DNA of 29,664 nucleotides from JAVBNA01 sp031551875 (GTDB lineage Bacteria > Bacillota > Clostridia > Oscillospirales > Acutalibacteraceae), in contig JAVBNA010000042.1 of the NCBI GenBank assembly GCA_031551875.1, positions 1 to 29,664 of the forward strand. The letters run 5' to 3'. The notes under the pieces were generated by a model that saw only the letters and a program-made list of their open reading frames with translations, was not told the DNA's origin and searched no databases. Both the position numbers and the translations under genes were made by a program. This document shows positions 5,525 through 13,263 of the stretch, one piece after another. The stretch's first letter is position 1, and each line of letters opens with the position of its first letter.

Positions 5525-7819
5525 TTAGGCTGGTAAGCACATTTGCATGATGATGGTGACGTCTCCAACATTGACTTTGCCGTCCTGATTAACGTCTGCC
5601 GCTCTGAGCTGTCCTGCCGAAAGAGTCCGGCTTCCCGCCAGATACTGCATAAGCAGGATGGCGTCGGCAACGTCAACCTTGCCGTCCTTGTTGACATCGC
5701 CAAGAATCGGAGTGGGGCCCAAAATGGTCAGCTGGATGTCGGGAATATTGGGATTTATAGAATTTAACGCCGCGTCATAGGCGATAACGCCGGCTGCCGG
5801 AACAGAAACAGCTGTTGTCACGTCATCCTCCAGGTCACCCTTGGCGCTGAAGAGCGCATATCCCACAATGACATCCCCCTGAAGCGCTGCGCCTCCGTTG
5901 GACGCCACAACGAAAGAGTCACCTTCGGAAACCAGTGAAAAGCCCTTTCTCGCCGAGATTGACTCCAGCGTCAGCAATTCGCGGTCATAACTGAGCGTGC
6001 CGCTCATACCGGCAAACCCGTCACAGTCCTTGAGGCGGATGGGCAGTACCACCGAACCGCCCATGGGAACGGTGTATCCATCCGACTGAAGGGTTACGCG
6101 GCGTTGAACAACCGAGGAGGCATTCGACGAATCATTCAGAATGTCAAAATAACTGCCGTCCGCTTTCTGCCGCTGATAGGTGAAGGTCGCAGTAACCTCT
6201 TCATCGGTCAGCAGTTCGATTGTGCCGCTGTAGTTGTCCTTTTGGGTATAGGTCGCAGCGGCAGGATTACTGAATGTGACATTGACACGGTTCGCGGAAT
6301 AATCCAAATACAGCGACCCGCCATCCTTATTGGTTACGTCAAAGGTCACGTCATACTGTGCGGGGTTGTCCGCCTTCGGTGCACAGGTCAGGTCCATTTT
6401 ATAAGGCGCGACACCAGACGGGATGGGCTGGTCGCCGATGACCTGATTGACTGTAATCATCGGTACGCCGTTAGAATCAACAACCTCGGGATCAAACACA
6501 AACTGATCCGTGTACAGATAACGGGTTGTGGTCATGTTCGGTCGGCCGTGATATACATGATAAAGCTGTGTGTCGTCAGGCGACGTGATCCAGCAGCCAT
6601 GACCGGTGGAGTAGAGGTCTCCGTCCACCTTTTTCACAATCGGGTTGTTTTCTCCCTTTGTGAAGGGGCCCAGAGGATTATCGGCATAGGCGTAGCCCTC
6701 TCCGTACCACTCGTTGTCCACATTGTTGCAGGAATACATAATGTAATACTTGTATTTCTGCACGCCGTCCTGTGTGTAATACATCTTCCGGACCATCGGG
6801 CCTTCCGCCCAGCGCCGGTCTTTCAGACGACCCTCAAACACAGTGTAGTCATTGACATGGCCGTTTTCCCAGTTTTGCTTCTGCATGGCGTAATTAATGA
6901 TGGGAACAAAGCCATCCCTATTGATGGGCGAGTCATCGCCCGGCAGCCGATTGGAATCGACATAGGCGGGATCGATGGTCGGCATGGTCGGCGTGGGAGA
7001 ATTGTACCACCAATCTTTGGTCAATTTGACCGCATAAATGTTGGACTCCTCGATATATTTACCGAGGTCGTCATCCCACACCCAGTTGCGGTAAGCGTTG
7101 CGGGAGTAGTACAGATAGATCTCGCCGTCGTCATCAAAGAGCATATGTACGTCAATAAAGGGCAGATAAACGCCAAGCGGCGCAGTCTCACCAAGCTCTT
7201 TTGTGGCTGGCGGCTTAAACTGCGTGGAATCCATAATCTGGTTGACGTCGTGGTAGTAGGGGTCATAGGGACGGTAATCCATGGGTTCGTTTGTAATGTG
7301 ATAGAACGGGCCCTCCGGCGAACGGGAAACGCAAACCGCACCCATACAGCCTTCATCAAACGGCCAGACGCCAAACCACTTGTCTACCTTGGATCGTTGG
7401 GTCACACGGCCTGTGTAAATCAGGTAATAGTAACCGTTGTTCGGGTTGTAGTAGCACTCGGGCGCCCAGAACCAGGAATCGGCCCAAATGTTGGTGTCAA
7501 TCGGGTCCTGGGCCCGGTTGTTATAGGGAATCGCGCCGTTAAGCTGTTCCCACGTGGTCAGATCGGCGGATTTGTAAATACCGAAGCGATAGCCCGCTTT
7601 GCCGCCCGAGGACGAATAGAGGTAATAGTATCCGCTGACCGGATCATAGAAAATGTTCGGGTCGCCGCCCGGAATATCTCCGCGGTTATAGAAGGTTGCA
7701 TTCGTCCCTGCCCCATTACTGTCCGCCGCCGAGGCGGTCACCAAGGGCATACTGGACAATACGATGCTCAACACCAGAACCAGGAGTAGCGCTAGTTTTA
7801 AAACCTGTTTCCTTGCCAT
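5525..7819 (-). CDS. Secreted GH43 enzyme with cohesin-like and dockerin modules (element cargo)
   Basis: This encodes 764 aa. ATG 7817-7819 (MARK) is chosen because the upstream GTG at 7831 is too near GGAG and the paralogue also starts MARK. Signal peptide 1-32. The GH43 five-blade propeller spans about 45-460. Probable catalytic residues are Asp53 (GGDPNIFYDP, base), Asp223 (LPFID, pKa modulator) and Glu339 (RRWAEGP, acid), with His407 in TGHG. A beta-rich linker follows, then a cohesin-like domain (about 577-700; VPMGGSVVLPIRLKDCDGFA, then LSYDRELLTLESI) and a two-repeat dockerin (707-762; DVNKDGKVDVAD and DVNQDGKVNVGD calcium loops). Substrate is unknown; the family includes arabinofuranosidases, xylosidases and galactanases. 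The gene lies inside the pdaB element and is a diverged paralogue of 13694-15955. Confidence 0.92.
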   Translation of the reverse strand: MARKQVLKLALLLVLVLSIVLSSMPLVTASAADSNGAGTNATFYNRGDIPGGDPNIFYDPVSGYYYLYSSSGGKAGYRFGIYKSADLTTWEQLNGAIPYNNRAQDPIDTNIWADSWFWAPECYYNPNNGYYYLIYTGRVTQRSKVDKWFGVWPFDEGCMGAVCVSRSPEGPFYHITNEPMDYRPYDPYYHDVNQIMDSTQFKPPATKELGETAPLGVYLPFIDVHMLFDDDGEIYLYYSRNAYRNWVWDDDLGKYIEESNIYAVKLTKDWWYNSPTPTMPTIDPAYVDSNRLPGDDSPINRDGFVPIINYAMQKQNWENGHVNDYTVFEGRLKDRRWAEGPMVRKMYYTQDGVQKYKYYIMYSCNNVDNEWYGEGYAYADNPLGPFTKGENNPIVKKVDGDLYSTGHGCWITSPDDTQLYHVYHGRPNMTTTRYLYTDQFVFDPEVVDSNGVPMITVNQVIGDQPIPSGVAPYKMDLTCAPKADNPAQYDVTFDVTNKDGGSLYLDYSANRVNVTFSNPAAATYTQKDNYSGTIELLTDEEVTATFTYQRQKADGSYFDILNDSSNASSVVQRRVTLQSDGYTVPMGGSVVLPIRLKDCDGFAGMSGTLSYDRELLTLESISARKGFSLVSEGDSFVVASNGGAALQGDVIVGYALFSAKGDLEDDVTTAVSVPAAGVIAYDAALNSINPNIPDIQLTILGPTPILGDVNKDGKVDVADAILLMQYLAGSRTLSAGQLRAADVNQDGKVNVGDVTIIMQMCLPA

Positions 7820-7871
7820 AATAGTTTTCACTCTCCTTCAGTCTCACTCTTTTTCCTTTCCCAGTGGATCC

Positions 7872-7926
7872 AATTGGTAATTTTTACCACCAATTATATT
7901 ATAAACATTTCATATAAAAATGTCAA
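7872..7926 (-). promoter_or_regulatory. Consensus sigma-A promoter and operator-like repeat of the element GH43 gene
   Basis: On the minus strand, TTGACA (7921-7926), 17 bp, TATAAT (7898-7903) is a perfect sigma-A promoter. Immediately at the expected start of transcription is an inverted repeat with 7-bp arms, AATTGGT (7872-7878) and ACCAATT (7889-7895), 10 bp apart. A repressor bound there would block initiation. The whole promoter lies inside the element, so the cargo carries its own control. Confidence 0.75.
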
Positions 7927-8037
7927 TGAAATATTATATTCCTTATATAATAACTTGTATGGCACATTTAATAAAAAAAGAGGTACTTTATCACTTTTTG
8001 GCACGAAACTTTTGTGATTATTTGACCGAGCAAATAA

Positions 8038-8598
8038 CTAATAGGGTGTAATTTTTATATCTAATATATCAACATCCCACTGTACACCTGTCATGTTCAT
8101 ACTGGCAAGCACCTCAATGAGCGCATTGGAATATTCCCCGTAGGGCGGCCGATGCAATGTCGGGCTTACGCCGGTAATCGCCTTGATCAGGTCGTTGCAC
8201 TCGCTCAGCTCCTTTTGCATCTCCTCACGGCCAAGCTTGGGCATATGGGGGTGGGTGCTCGAATGATTCATGATTTCATGTCCCGCGTCGCTGAGCGCCT
8301 TGACTGATTCGGGGTACTTGCGCACCCAGTCTCCCACGACAAAGAATGTGGTCTTGACCTTGTACCTGTCGAGGATCTCTATAAGCTGTTCGGTGTCCTC
8401 GTTCCCCCACGCCGCGTCAAAGCTGATCGCACAAATCTTTTGATCGGTTTCTACGCAGTATACCGGCAAAAGCTTCTGAGCCCGCTCGGCAGCCACAACG
8501 TCCGCCCGCCAGAAGCAGGCAAAAGCCACCGCCACCGCAAGCACAAGCGCCAGTCCAATGATTCCCAGCTGCTTGCGCCCCAAAATCAGAATTTTCAA
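8038..8598 (-). pseudogene. pdaB: PdaB-like polysaccharide deacetylase, N-terminal half (interrupted)
   Basis: The start is TTG 8596-8598, 8 nt after GGGAGG. Residues 1-177 (8068-8598) are native. They hold a short cytoplasmic start, one TM or signal anchor (GIIGLALVLAVAVAFACFW) and NodB motifs 1 to 3: ISFDAAWG, NHSSTHPHM (metal-binding His pair) and RPPYGEY. After TGVQWDVD the frame runs nine codons into the element and stops, so the unexcised gene gives a 186-aa product lacking motifs 4 and 5. The missing 104 residues are at 1694-2008. PdaB-family members with SFDAAWG are annotated as sporulation proteins. A longer frame upstream to 8700 runs through the promoter and the barstar terminator and is rejected. 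Confidence 0.88.
8054..8075. repeat. Attachment site at the pdaB N-half junction
   Basis: The inverted-repeat arm TTTATATCTAAT (8054-8065) is followed after one base by the core TATCAACAT (8067-8075). Sequence to the right is pdaB; sequence to the left is element. Confidence 0.8.
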
Positions 8599-8622
8599 AC
8601 CCAATCCCTCCCTTATGTACAA

Positions 8623-8651
8623 TGAATATGCGCACACCGGGCGGGATATTC
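8623..8651 (-). promoter_or_regulatory. Possible sigma-E-type promoter of pdaB
   Basis: On the minus strand, GAATATC (8645-8651), a 14-bp spacer and CATATTCA (8623-8630) resemble sigma-E promoters (KMATATT, 14-15 bp, CATACAnT). The -35 matches 6 of 7; the -10 matches the CATA core only. The -10 is 24 bp before the TTG start. Bacillus pdaB is sigma-E dependent, so the position makes sense, but the match is imperfect. Confidence 0.4.
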
Positions 8652-8684
8652 GGTTTTTGCGGCGCATCTCGGGGTTTTCTATAG

Positions 8685-8715
8685 AAAAACCGCCCGGCAT
8701 AAAGCCGGGCAGTTT
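8685..8715 (-). terminator. Terminator of the TelA-barnase-barstar operon
   Basis: A GC-rich stem, CTGCCCGGC pairing with GCCGGGCGG, is followed on the minus strand by TTTTTC. It lies 4 bp after the barstar stop and isolates pdaB from the operon upstream. Confidence 0.85.
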
Positions 8716-8718
8716 CTG

Positions 8719-8988
8719 CTATTCTTCAATTTTGAGGGTCAAATCATCATTGCTGTCGGCCGCGTCCTCAAACGCGCGGAGCATCGACACCCCGTATTCC
8801 CCAAGCGACGCCTCCCAGATCGGTTCAGCTGCCAGGATCAGCGTGACCGGCTCGCTGATATCGGTCAGGCAGTCATACAGCGCGTCGAGATTTTCCCCGT
8901 AGTAGTCGGGGAAATCCAGCACCTCTCTGAGAAAGCTGTGCAGGCTCTGCCATGTCATGCCCTCGGGGGAAATGGATATCTCTTTCAT
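8719..8988 (-). CDS. Barstar-family ribonuclease inhibitor
   Basis: This encodes 89 aa. The fold signature is W-x-SLHSFLREVLDFPDYYGENLDALYDCLTD, the alpha-helix and loop of barstar (FP-x-YYG-x-NLDAL) that inserts in the barnase active site. It has no signal peptide, so it acts in the cytoplasm. It starts 9 bp after the stop of the barnase-like gene with a GGGGG ribosome binding site. It neutralises misdirected or unsecreted RNase made by its neighbour. It is the last gene in the operon. Confidence 0.93.
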   Translation of the reverse strand: MKEISISPEGMTWQSLHSFLREVLDFPDYYGENLDALYDCLTDISEPVTLILAAEPIWEASLGEYGVSMLRAFEDAADSNDDLTLKIEE

Positions 8989-8997
8989 GTAATCCCC

Positions 8998-9480
8998 CTA
9001 ATAGAGCTGTTCAAAGGTGTTGTAGTGATCCTCGGTGTAAAAGATCAGCCCGTCATTTGAAAAAATAACACGCTTGGCGCCCCGGCGCCCGCCCGCGTAG
9101 TCAATGTCGCACTCGGTATAGGTGCGCCCCTTTTCCTTGGGCAGCTTGCCTTCGTGGTTGCCGAAACGGTCTCCCCCGATGCTCATGCCGGGCAGCACCT
9201 CGTGCAGATTTCCCTTGCCGCTGTCCCAGCCGCTCTGCTTGGCATCCTTTTTGGTGATATAGTTGGAGGGCAGCTTCCCGTAGGTGTGTATGTAAGCCGC
9301 CACATGCTCCTTGTCGGTGTAGGTGCCCTGCTCGGTGACCGAAACGCCGCCGCTTTCTGATGATATAAAGCCGATTCCCCCGGAGGGAATGTCCAGTCCG
9401 GCGCAGCCGCCCAGCAGGGACAGCGCCATCATCAGGGCAAGCAGGAGCGCAAGCCCTTTTCTTATATTCATTCGGTTCAT
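8998..9480 (-). CDS. Barnase-like secreted ribonuclease (lipoprotein)
   Basis: This encodes 160 aa from ATG 9478-9480; MNIRK at 9469-9471 is an alternative. A lipoprotein signal peptide ends in LLGGC, so the enzyme should be tethered outside the membrane. The mature part is barnase-like: VAAYIHTYGKLPSNYITKKDA, GMSIGGDRFGNHEG, then the catalytic set Glu in RTYTECDIDY, Arg in GAKRVIFSNDG and His in YTEDHYNTF. These match barnase Glu73, Arg87 and His102. The gene starts 7 bp after the TelA stop and precedes barstar, so it belongs to the same operon. Membrane anchoring is less usual than free secretion. The target may be extracellular RNA or competing cells. Confidence 0.92.
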   Translation of the reverse strand: MNRMNIRKGLALLLALMMALSLLGGCAGLDIPSGGIGFISSESGGVSVTEQGTYTDKEHVAAYIHTYGKLPSNYITKKDAKQSGWDSGKGNLHEVLPGMSIGGDRFGNHEGKLPKEKGRTYTECDIDYAGGRRGAKRVIFSNDGLIFYTEDHYNTFEQLY

Positions 9481-9487
9481 AGCGTTC

Positions 9488-10630
9488 TTACTTCGCCTCC
9501 AGCGCACTGCCTTTTTCCAGCCGCGCGATCTGCTTTTCGCCCTGCTCGGCGAGCGTCCTGAACTTACTCACCGTGTCCTTCATCTTGGGCAGCGCCTCCT
9601 GCTTGTAGGTGCTGATCGCGTCCAGCGCCGAGACCACGTCGTTGAAGGCGGTTTGCAGCGTATCGACCGAAATATTGGTCTCCATCGACTGTCTCTGGAT
9701 GTCCGCCCCCTGGTCACGAAGCATTTTGGAGGTGCTGCTAATGATGTTCTCGGTGGTTTCATTGAGCATCTGGATCTTCTTGAGCACGATCTTCTGGTTA
9801 TACAGCGCGCTCGCGACAATCACGGCGATGCGCAGGGCGGAAATCGTGACATTCTTGGCTCGGTCAACGCCCCGGATGAGCTCCCGGTTGTTGCGGCGCA
9901 CGACCTCCATCGCCATAATGCCCTGGTGGTTGACCACGACCATCTGCTGCATATCCATGAGCCGCTGCCGCAGCGGGAAGAGCACTTCCTCAGCGATGAA
10001 CTTGATCTTCTCCTCGTCCTCGCCGCCCGCCTTGGCCATCTCCAACTGGCTTTCCACGTATTCGTCCATCATGGTGCCCATTTCGATTTCTTTGGTCAGC
10101 TTCTTGGTCAGCTCGCGCAATGACTGCTCCTCCAGTTCGAGGGTGGTGTTGTCATTTTTCAGCGTGGCTCTGCCTTTGTCGAGCGATACAATGATATCGT
10201 TGATCACTGTGTCCGCCTTCTGATAGCGTTCAAAGTAGTTGCGGATGGGGTTAAAAATCTTGCCAAGCACACCGCGCTTGGTGAAATCAATCAGGCTGGG
10301 GTCGAGATCCTTGATCTCACGGTGCAGGTCGGAGAGGCTGCGTGAAACCACGCCTCCCTCGTCGCCCGCCTTGGACAGATTGCCCACCGGCACCTGAAGA
10401 AGGGCATTTTTCTGGCCGGATTTTTGCAGGGTGTCCATGCCGAACTGGTCGATTGACTTCACAAGCTCCTTTCGCTTTTCGAGCGATTCCAGATCAAGGT
10501 TCATGATCTCCCGTGCGTTGCTCTGCGCAAGCTCGCGCAGCTTTTCCTCCTCGGCGGGGGCGGGCTTGACTTCCGCCAAAACCTCCTGTCTGACCGCCTC
10601 GGTATCGGTGACATCCATCGTAAAGGCCAT
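9488..10630 (-). CDS. telA: TelA/KlaA-family (toxic anion resistance) protein
   Basis: This encodes 380 aa from ATG 10628-10630, preceded by GGAGGG. It is an all-helical cytoplasmic protein of the TelA family: LREL..., IDQFGMDTLQKSG, a GVLGKIFNPIRNYFERYQK block, then RQRLMDMQQMVVVNHQGIMAMEVVRRNN and a long C-terminal coiled coil. The family is linked to tellurite resistance and cell-envelope stress; its biochemical activity is not established. In Bacillus the TelA homologue YaaN is encoded beside XpaC. Here an XpaC-like and a VWA gene precede it with gaps of 16 bp. Confidence 0.9.
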   Translation of the reverse strand: MAFTMDVTDTEAVRQEVLAEVKPAPAEEEKLRELAQSNAREIMNLDLESLEKRKELVKSIDQFGMDTLQKSGQKNALLQVPVGNLSKAGDEGGVVSRSLSDLHREIKDLDPSLIDFTKRGVLGKIFNPIRNYFERYQKADTVINDIIVSLDKGRATLKNDNTTLELEEQSLRELTKKLTKEIEMGTMMDEYVESQLEMAKAGGEDEEKIKFIAEEVLFPLRQRLMDMQQMVVVNHQGIMAMEVVRRNNRELIRGVDRAKNVTISALRIAVIVASALYNQKIVLKKIQMLNETTENIISSTSKMLRDQGADIQRQSMETNISVDTLQTAFNDVVSALDAISTYKQEALPKMKDTVSKFRTLAEQGEKQIARLEKGSALEAK

Positions 10631-10646
10631 TGTGTTGTCCCTCCTC

Positions 10647-12338
10647 TTACATTTGTGCGTTGAACAGGTTTTCCAGCTTATAGACCACGTCGTCGGTGTC
10701 CGCGTTGATGCTGGCGGCCTCATTGATGCCCGAAATAGTCTCGAGCACCTGAAGGTTCGCGTTGTAGCCGATCGTGTAGATGGGCACCTTGAACGATTCA
10801 AGCACGCCCTGAATATCCTTGAGCGAATGGCCGCGGTTGGTTTCGCCGTCGGTCAGCACGAACAGCATAAGCTTGGTGTTGGGGTTTTTCTCCTTTTCCG
10901 CAAGCAGCATCTGGGTCGCCACCGCAATGCCGTCAAACATAGCGGTCGCGCCGCCCGGCTGGAGGTTCTGCACTGCGCCGGTAAACAGCGAGCGCTGGTT
11001 TAAGTCAAACTTCCCGATGGGAAGGTTTATGTTGACGTCGTTGGAGAATGAAACCAGGCCGACCGAATTGTCCTTGCCGATGTACTTGGCGCCCTTGACA
11101 AGTGATTCCTTGAGCTTGTTCATGGGCTCACCCTCCATGCTGCCCGAGATATCGGCGACAAAGACAGCCGCGATCGGCGTGGCGGCATCCTTTTTCTCCT
11201 TCCACAGCTTCTGCGCCTGTACAATCACGCTGCCCGAAAATTCTCCCTGCTCAAGCTTATAGTCGTTCAGGCCGTTGAAGCCGTCGGTCGTCGCCTTTTT
11301 CTGGCTGGTTTCACTTTTACAGAAGTCGATGAACTTTTTCAGGATTTCCTTCTTGTCCGCCGAAAGGGCGCCGATTTCATAGACCGGGCTGTCATGGCGG
11401 ACGCCGTAGGGGGTAAAGACATAGTCGGCCTTGATGTCGGGCATGTTCTGATACGACTGGTATTCCAGAATGAAACCGTCCAGCGCGCCCGATTTCGCGG
11501 AATCGCGCATCTGGAGGGTGGTGTAGGCCACAAAGGGAATGTTCTGCTGGAAGCTCTCGAACTCGCTGACCGCCGTTTCGCTCAGGGGGTTCTTCGCATC
11601 AAACGTGTATAGCGTGGACACAAGGAAGTTGAGCCCAGAGGAACTGGCGAAGGGGTTGGTATAGCCCATGGCGATCTCGTTGTTTTTGACCGCCTCGGCA
11701 ATGTTTTTCAGGTTGATGGCGCCGTATTTGGTGATGAGCTCCTGATTTTTCTCCTTGGAGAAAAGCACGCCGGTCACATTGCCGGACAGCCTTTTCTCCA
11801 CAAGCGTCACTTGAATGCCCTTCTCTTTAAGCATCTCGCCCCACAGCTCGTTGGAGGGGGAAAACGCATCAGGAGTATAGGCCTTTGACGCAATGTACTG
11901 TGTAGCATCTCCCGAGGCGATGCCGCGCACCCGCACCGACACCGGCTTTCCGCCCACCTGTACGCCAGCGGCGTTAAACTCATTGGCCATCTCCACCAGC
12001 CATCCGTCGGTGCCGGTTCCGGCCTTCTCGGTCGAAGAGAATATTTCCACAAAGTCGGGGGTCGTGTTCTCCGCCTGGGGCGGATATTTGGAGATGTCGG
12101 GCAGCGTCACGCTGTCCTCGTCCGATCCCAGGTCGACGTTCGCCTTGGTCGGCGGTACATCGGTGATGCTGATGTTATTGCAGATGCGACCCAGTGTCTC
12201 CATTGCCTTTTCGGTGGAAACCACCGCCTTGCTTTTCCCCGCATTCTGGGTCAGGGAAATCACGCCGAAGATCACGCCGAACACCACCACGGCGATACCC
12301 GCCAAAATCGCAATGTTCTTAACCTGCTTTTTTTCCAT
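10647..12338 (-). CDS. Membrane-anchored substrate-binding plus VWA domain protein
   Basis: This encodes 563 aa from ATG 12336-12338. An N-terminal TM anchor (IAILAGIAVVVFGVIFGVISL) leads to an extracellular periplasmic-binding-protein-like domain (about 75-360: VEIFSSTEKAGTGTDGW, GYTNPFASSSGLNFL, YSYQNMPD-like hinge) of the extracellular solute-binding type. A von Willebrand A domain (about 385-560) follows, with an intact MIDAS: VADISGSM near 394, a conserved Thr in the GGATAMFDG segment, and LTDGETNRG. So a ligand sensor is fused to a metal-dependent adhesion domain. It is placed between the XpaC-like and TelA genes, suggesting an envelope-associated complex. Such SBP-VWA fusions are known in Firmicutes; the ligand is unknown. 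Confidence 0.9.
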   Translation of the reverse strand: MEKKQVKNIAILAGIAVVVFGVIFGVISLTQNAGKSKAVVSTEKAMETLGRICNNISITDVPPTKANVDLGSDEDSVTLPDISKYPPQAENTTPDFVEIFSSTEKAGTGTDGWLVEMANEFNAAGVQVGGKPVSVRVRGIASGDATQYIASKAYTPDAFSPSNELWGEMLKEKGIQVTLVEKRLSGNVTGVLFSKEKNQELITKYGAINLKNIAEAVKNNEIAMGYTNPFASSSGLNFLVSTLYTFDAKNPLSETAVSEFESFQQNIPFVAYTTLQMRDSAKSGALDGFILEYQSYQNMPDIKADYVFTPYGVRHDSPVYEIGALSADKKEILKKFIDFCKSETSQKKATTDGFNGLNDYKLEQGEFSGSVIVQAQKLWKEKKDAATPIAAVFVADISGSMEGEPMNKLKESLVKGAKYIGKDNSVGLVSFSNDVNINLPIGKFDLNQRSLFTGAVQNLQPGGATAMFDGIAVATQMLLAEKEKNPNTKLMLFVLTDGETNRGHSLKDIQGVLESFKVPIYTIGYNANLQVLETISGINEAASINADTDDVVYKLENLFNAQM

Positions 12339-12354
12339 CGTGTGTGCGCTCCTC

Positions 12355-13086
12355 TCACTTATACCATTTGGCATTCTTGATCAGCTCGTCGATTTCCTGC
12401 ATGGCCGCCATGTTTTCCAGCTCACCGTCCTCCAGGCTGTTGAACTTGGAGATTTCGGACAGCAGCCGGTCAAGCTTTAAGAGAATCTGTTCGTTGTCGT
12501 CCACGGCGTTATCCACAAAGGCTATGTACTCGTCATAGATCCCCAGCTTTGACTGTAAGACTTCCGACCCCGGCGCGACCGCAAGCGCCTTCTTAATATC
12601 ACTATATTCCTCTTCGTCAAAAGCGCCTATCCGGTTGAGCAGACTCTTCACATTCAGGTACATGACCTCCCCAAGGGCGCTCAGCGTACCGTGGAAGCTT
12701 CCAAAGCTCATTTCGGTGTTGGAAAACTTTTGCAGAAGGATGTCCTCTATCGTTTCCTTTTTCTTTTTATAACGCCTGATCTGGCCTTCCACCGTTTCCA
12801 GACGCCCCGCAAAGATCCCGCGCCCCCGGCGCCGTTCAATGGCGGGCAGACAGTCGTCGAGCGTTTTGATTTCCTGCACGTTGACCGCCTTTTCCTTCTG
12901 ATTGAGAATTTTATAATTTCCGTACAGGAAGACAACCACACTCATGACGATCACGGTGATCCCGAGCGCCGTCGTCAGGGGGGTCGCCCCCGAAAGCTCC
13001 ATCCGCAGGAATGCACCCGAGAACAGAAAAATATTCACAAGTACAATCGCAGCGTTCAGGATGGCAAGCTTACCCGTTTTGTTCAC
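12355..13086 (-). CDS. Two-TM protein with cytoplasmic coiled-coil, XpaC-like (tentative)
   Basis: This encodes 243 aa, starting at GTG 13084-13086, 8 nt after AAGGAG. Two N-terminal TM segments (AILNAAIVLVNIFLFSGAFL and ALGITVIVMSVVVFLYGNY) are followed by a basic stretch and a mainly helical cytoplasmic domain. Size, topology and the neighbouring TelA gene recall XpaC (often named 5-bromo-4-chloroindolyl phosphate hydrolysis protein), but the sequence match from memory is weak. It is the first gene of the operon, directly behind the consensus promoter at 13135-13163. Confidence 0.8.
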   Translation of the reverse strand: MNKTGKLAILNAAIVLVNIFLFSGAFLRMELSGATPLTTALGITVIVMSVVVFLYGNYKILNQKEKAVNVQEIKTLDDCLPAIERRRGRGIFAGRLETVEGQIRRYKKKKETIEDILLQKFSNTEMSFGSFHGTLSALGEVMYLNVKSLLNRIGAFDEEEYSDIKKALAVAPGSEVLQSKLGIYDEYIAFVDNAVDDNEQILLKLDRLLSEISKFNSLEDGELENMAAMQEIDELIKNAKWYK

Positions 13087-13134
13087 GGCCGGTTCTCCTT
13101 TTTCCTTTTTGTGATTTTAGGTCGTTTTAAATCC

Positions 13135-13163
13135 ATTATAGGCGCATTTTGTGTGTCTGTCAA
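13135..13163 (-). promoter_or_regulatory. Consensus sigma-A promoter of the XpaC-like/VWA/TelA/barnase/barstar operon
   Basis: On the minus strand, TTGACA (13158-13163), 17 bp, TATAAT (13135-13140) is a perfect match. It is 49 bp upstream of the GTG start. No internal terminator is seen until 8685-8715, so the five genes should form one transcript of about 4.4 kb. Confidence 0.85.
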
Positions 13164-13188
13164 CTTTTTTGCACACCCCGGCAAGCCC

Positions 13189-13217
13189 TTGACAGCGCCC
13201 TTCGGACATGCTACCAT
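13189..13217 (+). promoter_or_regulatory. Promoter of the free-standing dockerin gene
   Basis: TTGACA (13189-13194), 17 bp, TACCAT (13212-13217). It is divergent from, and 26 bp away from, the operon promoter, so the two may be coordinately controlled. Confidence 0.65.
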
Positions 13218-13263
13218 GCCTACATAAATGATAGCATTTTTATTCCGCAGGGAGGTGAAACAT

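Larger units (their letters stand above)
2008..8075. mobile_element. 6,059-bp serine-recombinase intervening element inserted in pdaB (skin-like)
   Basis: The element is bounded by a 9-bp direct repeat, TATCAACAT, at 2008-2016 and 8067-8075. Just inside each copy is a 12-bp inverted repeat, ATTAGATATAAA at 2015-2026 and TTTATATCTAAT at 8054-8065. Removing one unit (8067 minus 2008 = 6,059 bp) restores pdaB in frame. The circular form would place the inverted repeats as a 12 + 8 + 12 bp dyad around ATATCAAC, as expected for an attP of a serine recombinase. The central dinucleotide would be TC (GA on the other strand). The rejoined chromosome shows a weaker dyad, CAGT...ACTG, around the same centre (attB). 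Contents: two small minus-strand ORFs, remnants, Cro/CI-like regulators, a large serine recombinase, and a GH43-cohesin-dockerin gene. I see no structural phage genes or conjugation genes. Confidence 0.85.

Noticed and set aside
1694..8598. pdaB halves as two independent duplicated deacetylase fragments
   Set aside because: They do not overlap, join in frame at an identical 9-bp core, and contain complementary NodB motifs; one split gene is far simpler.
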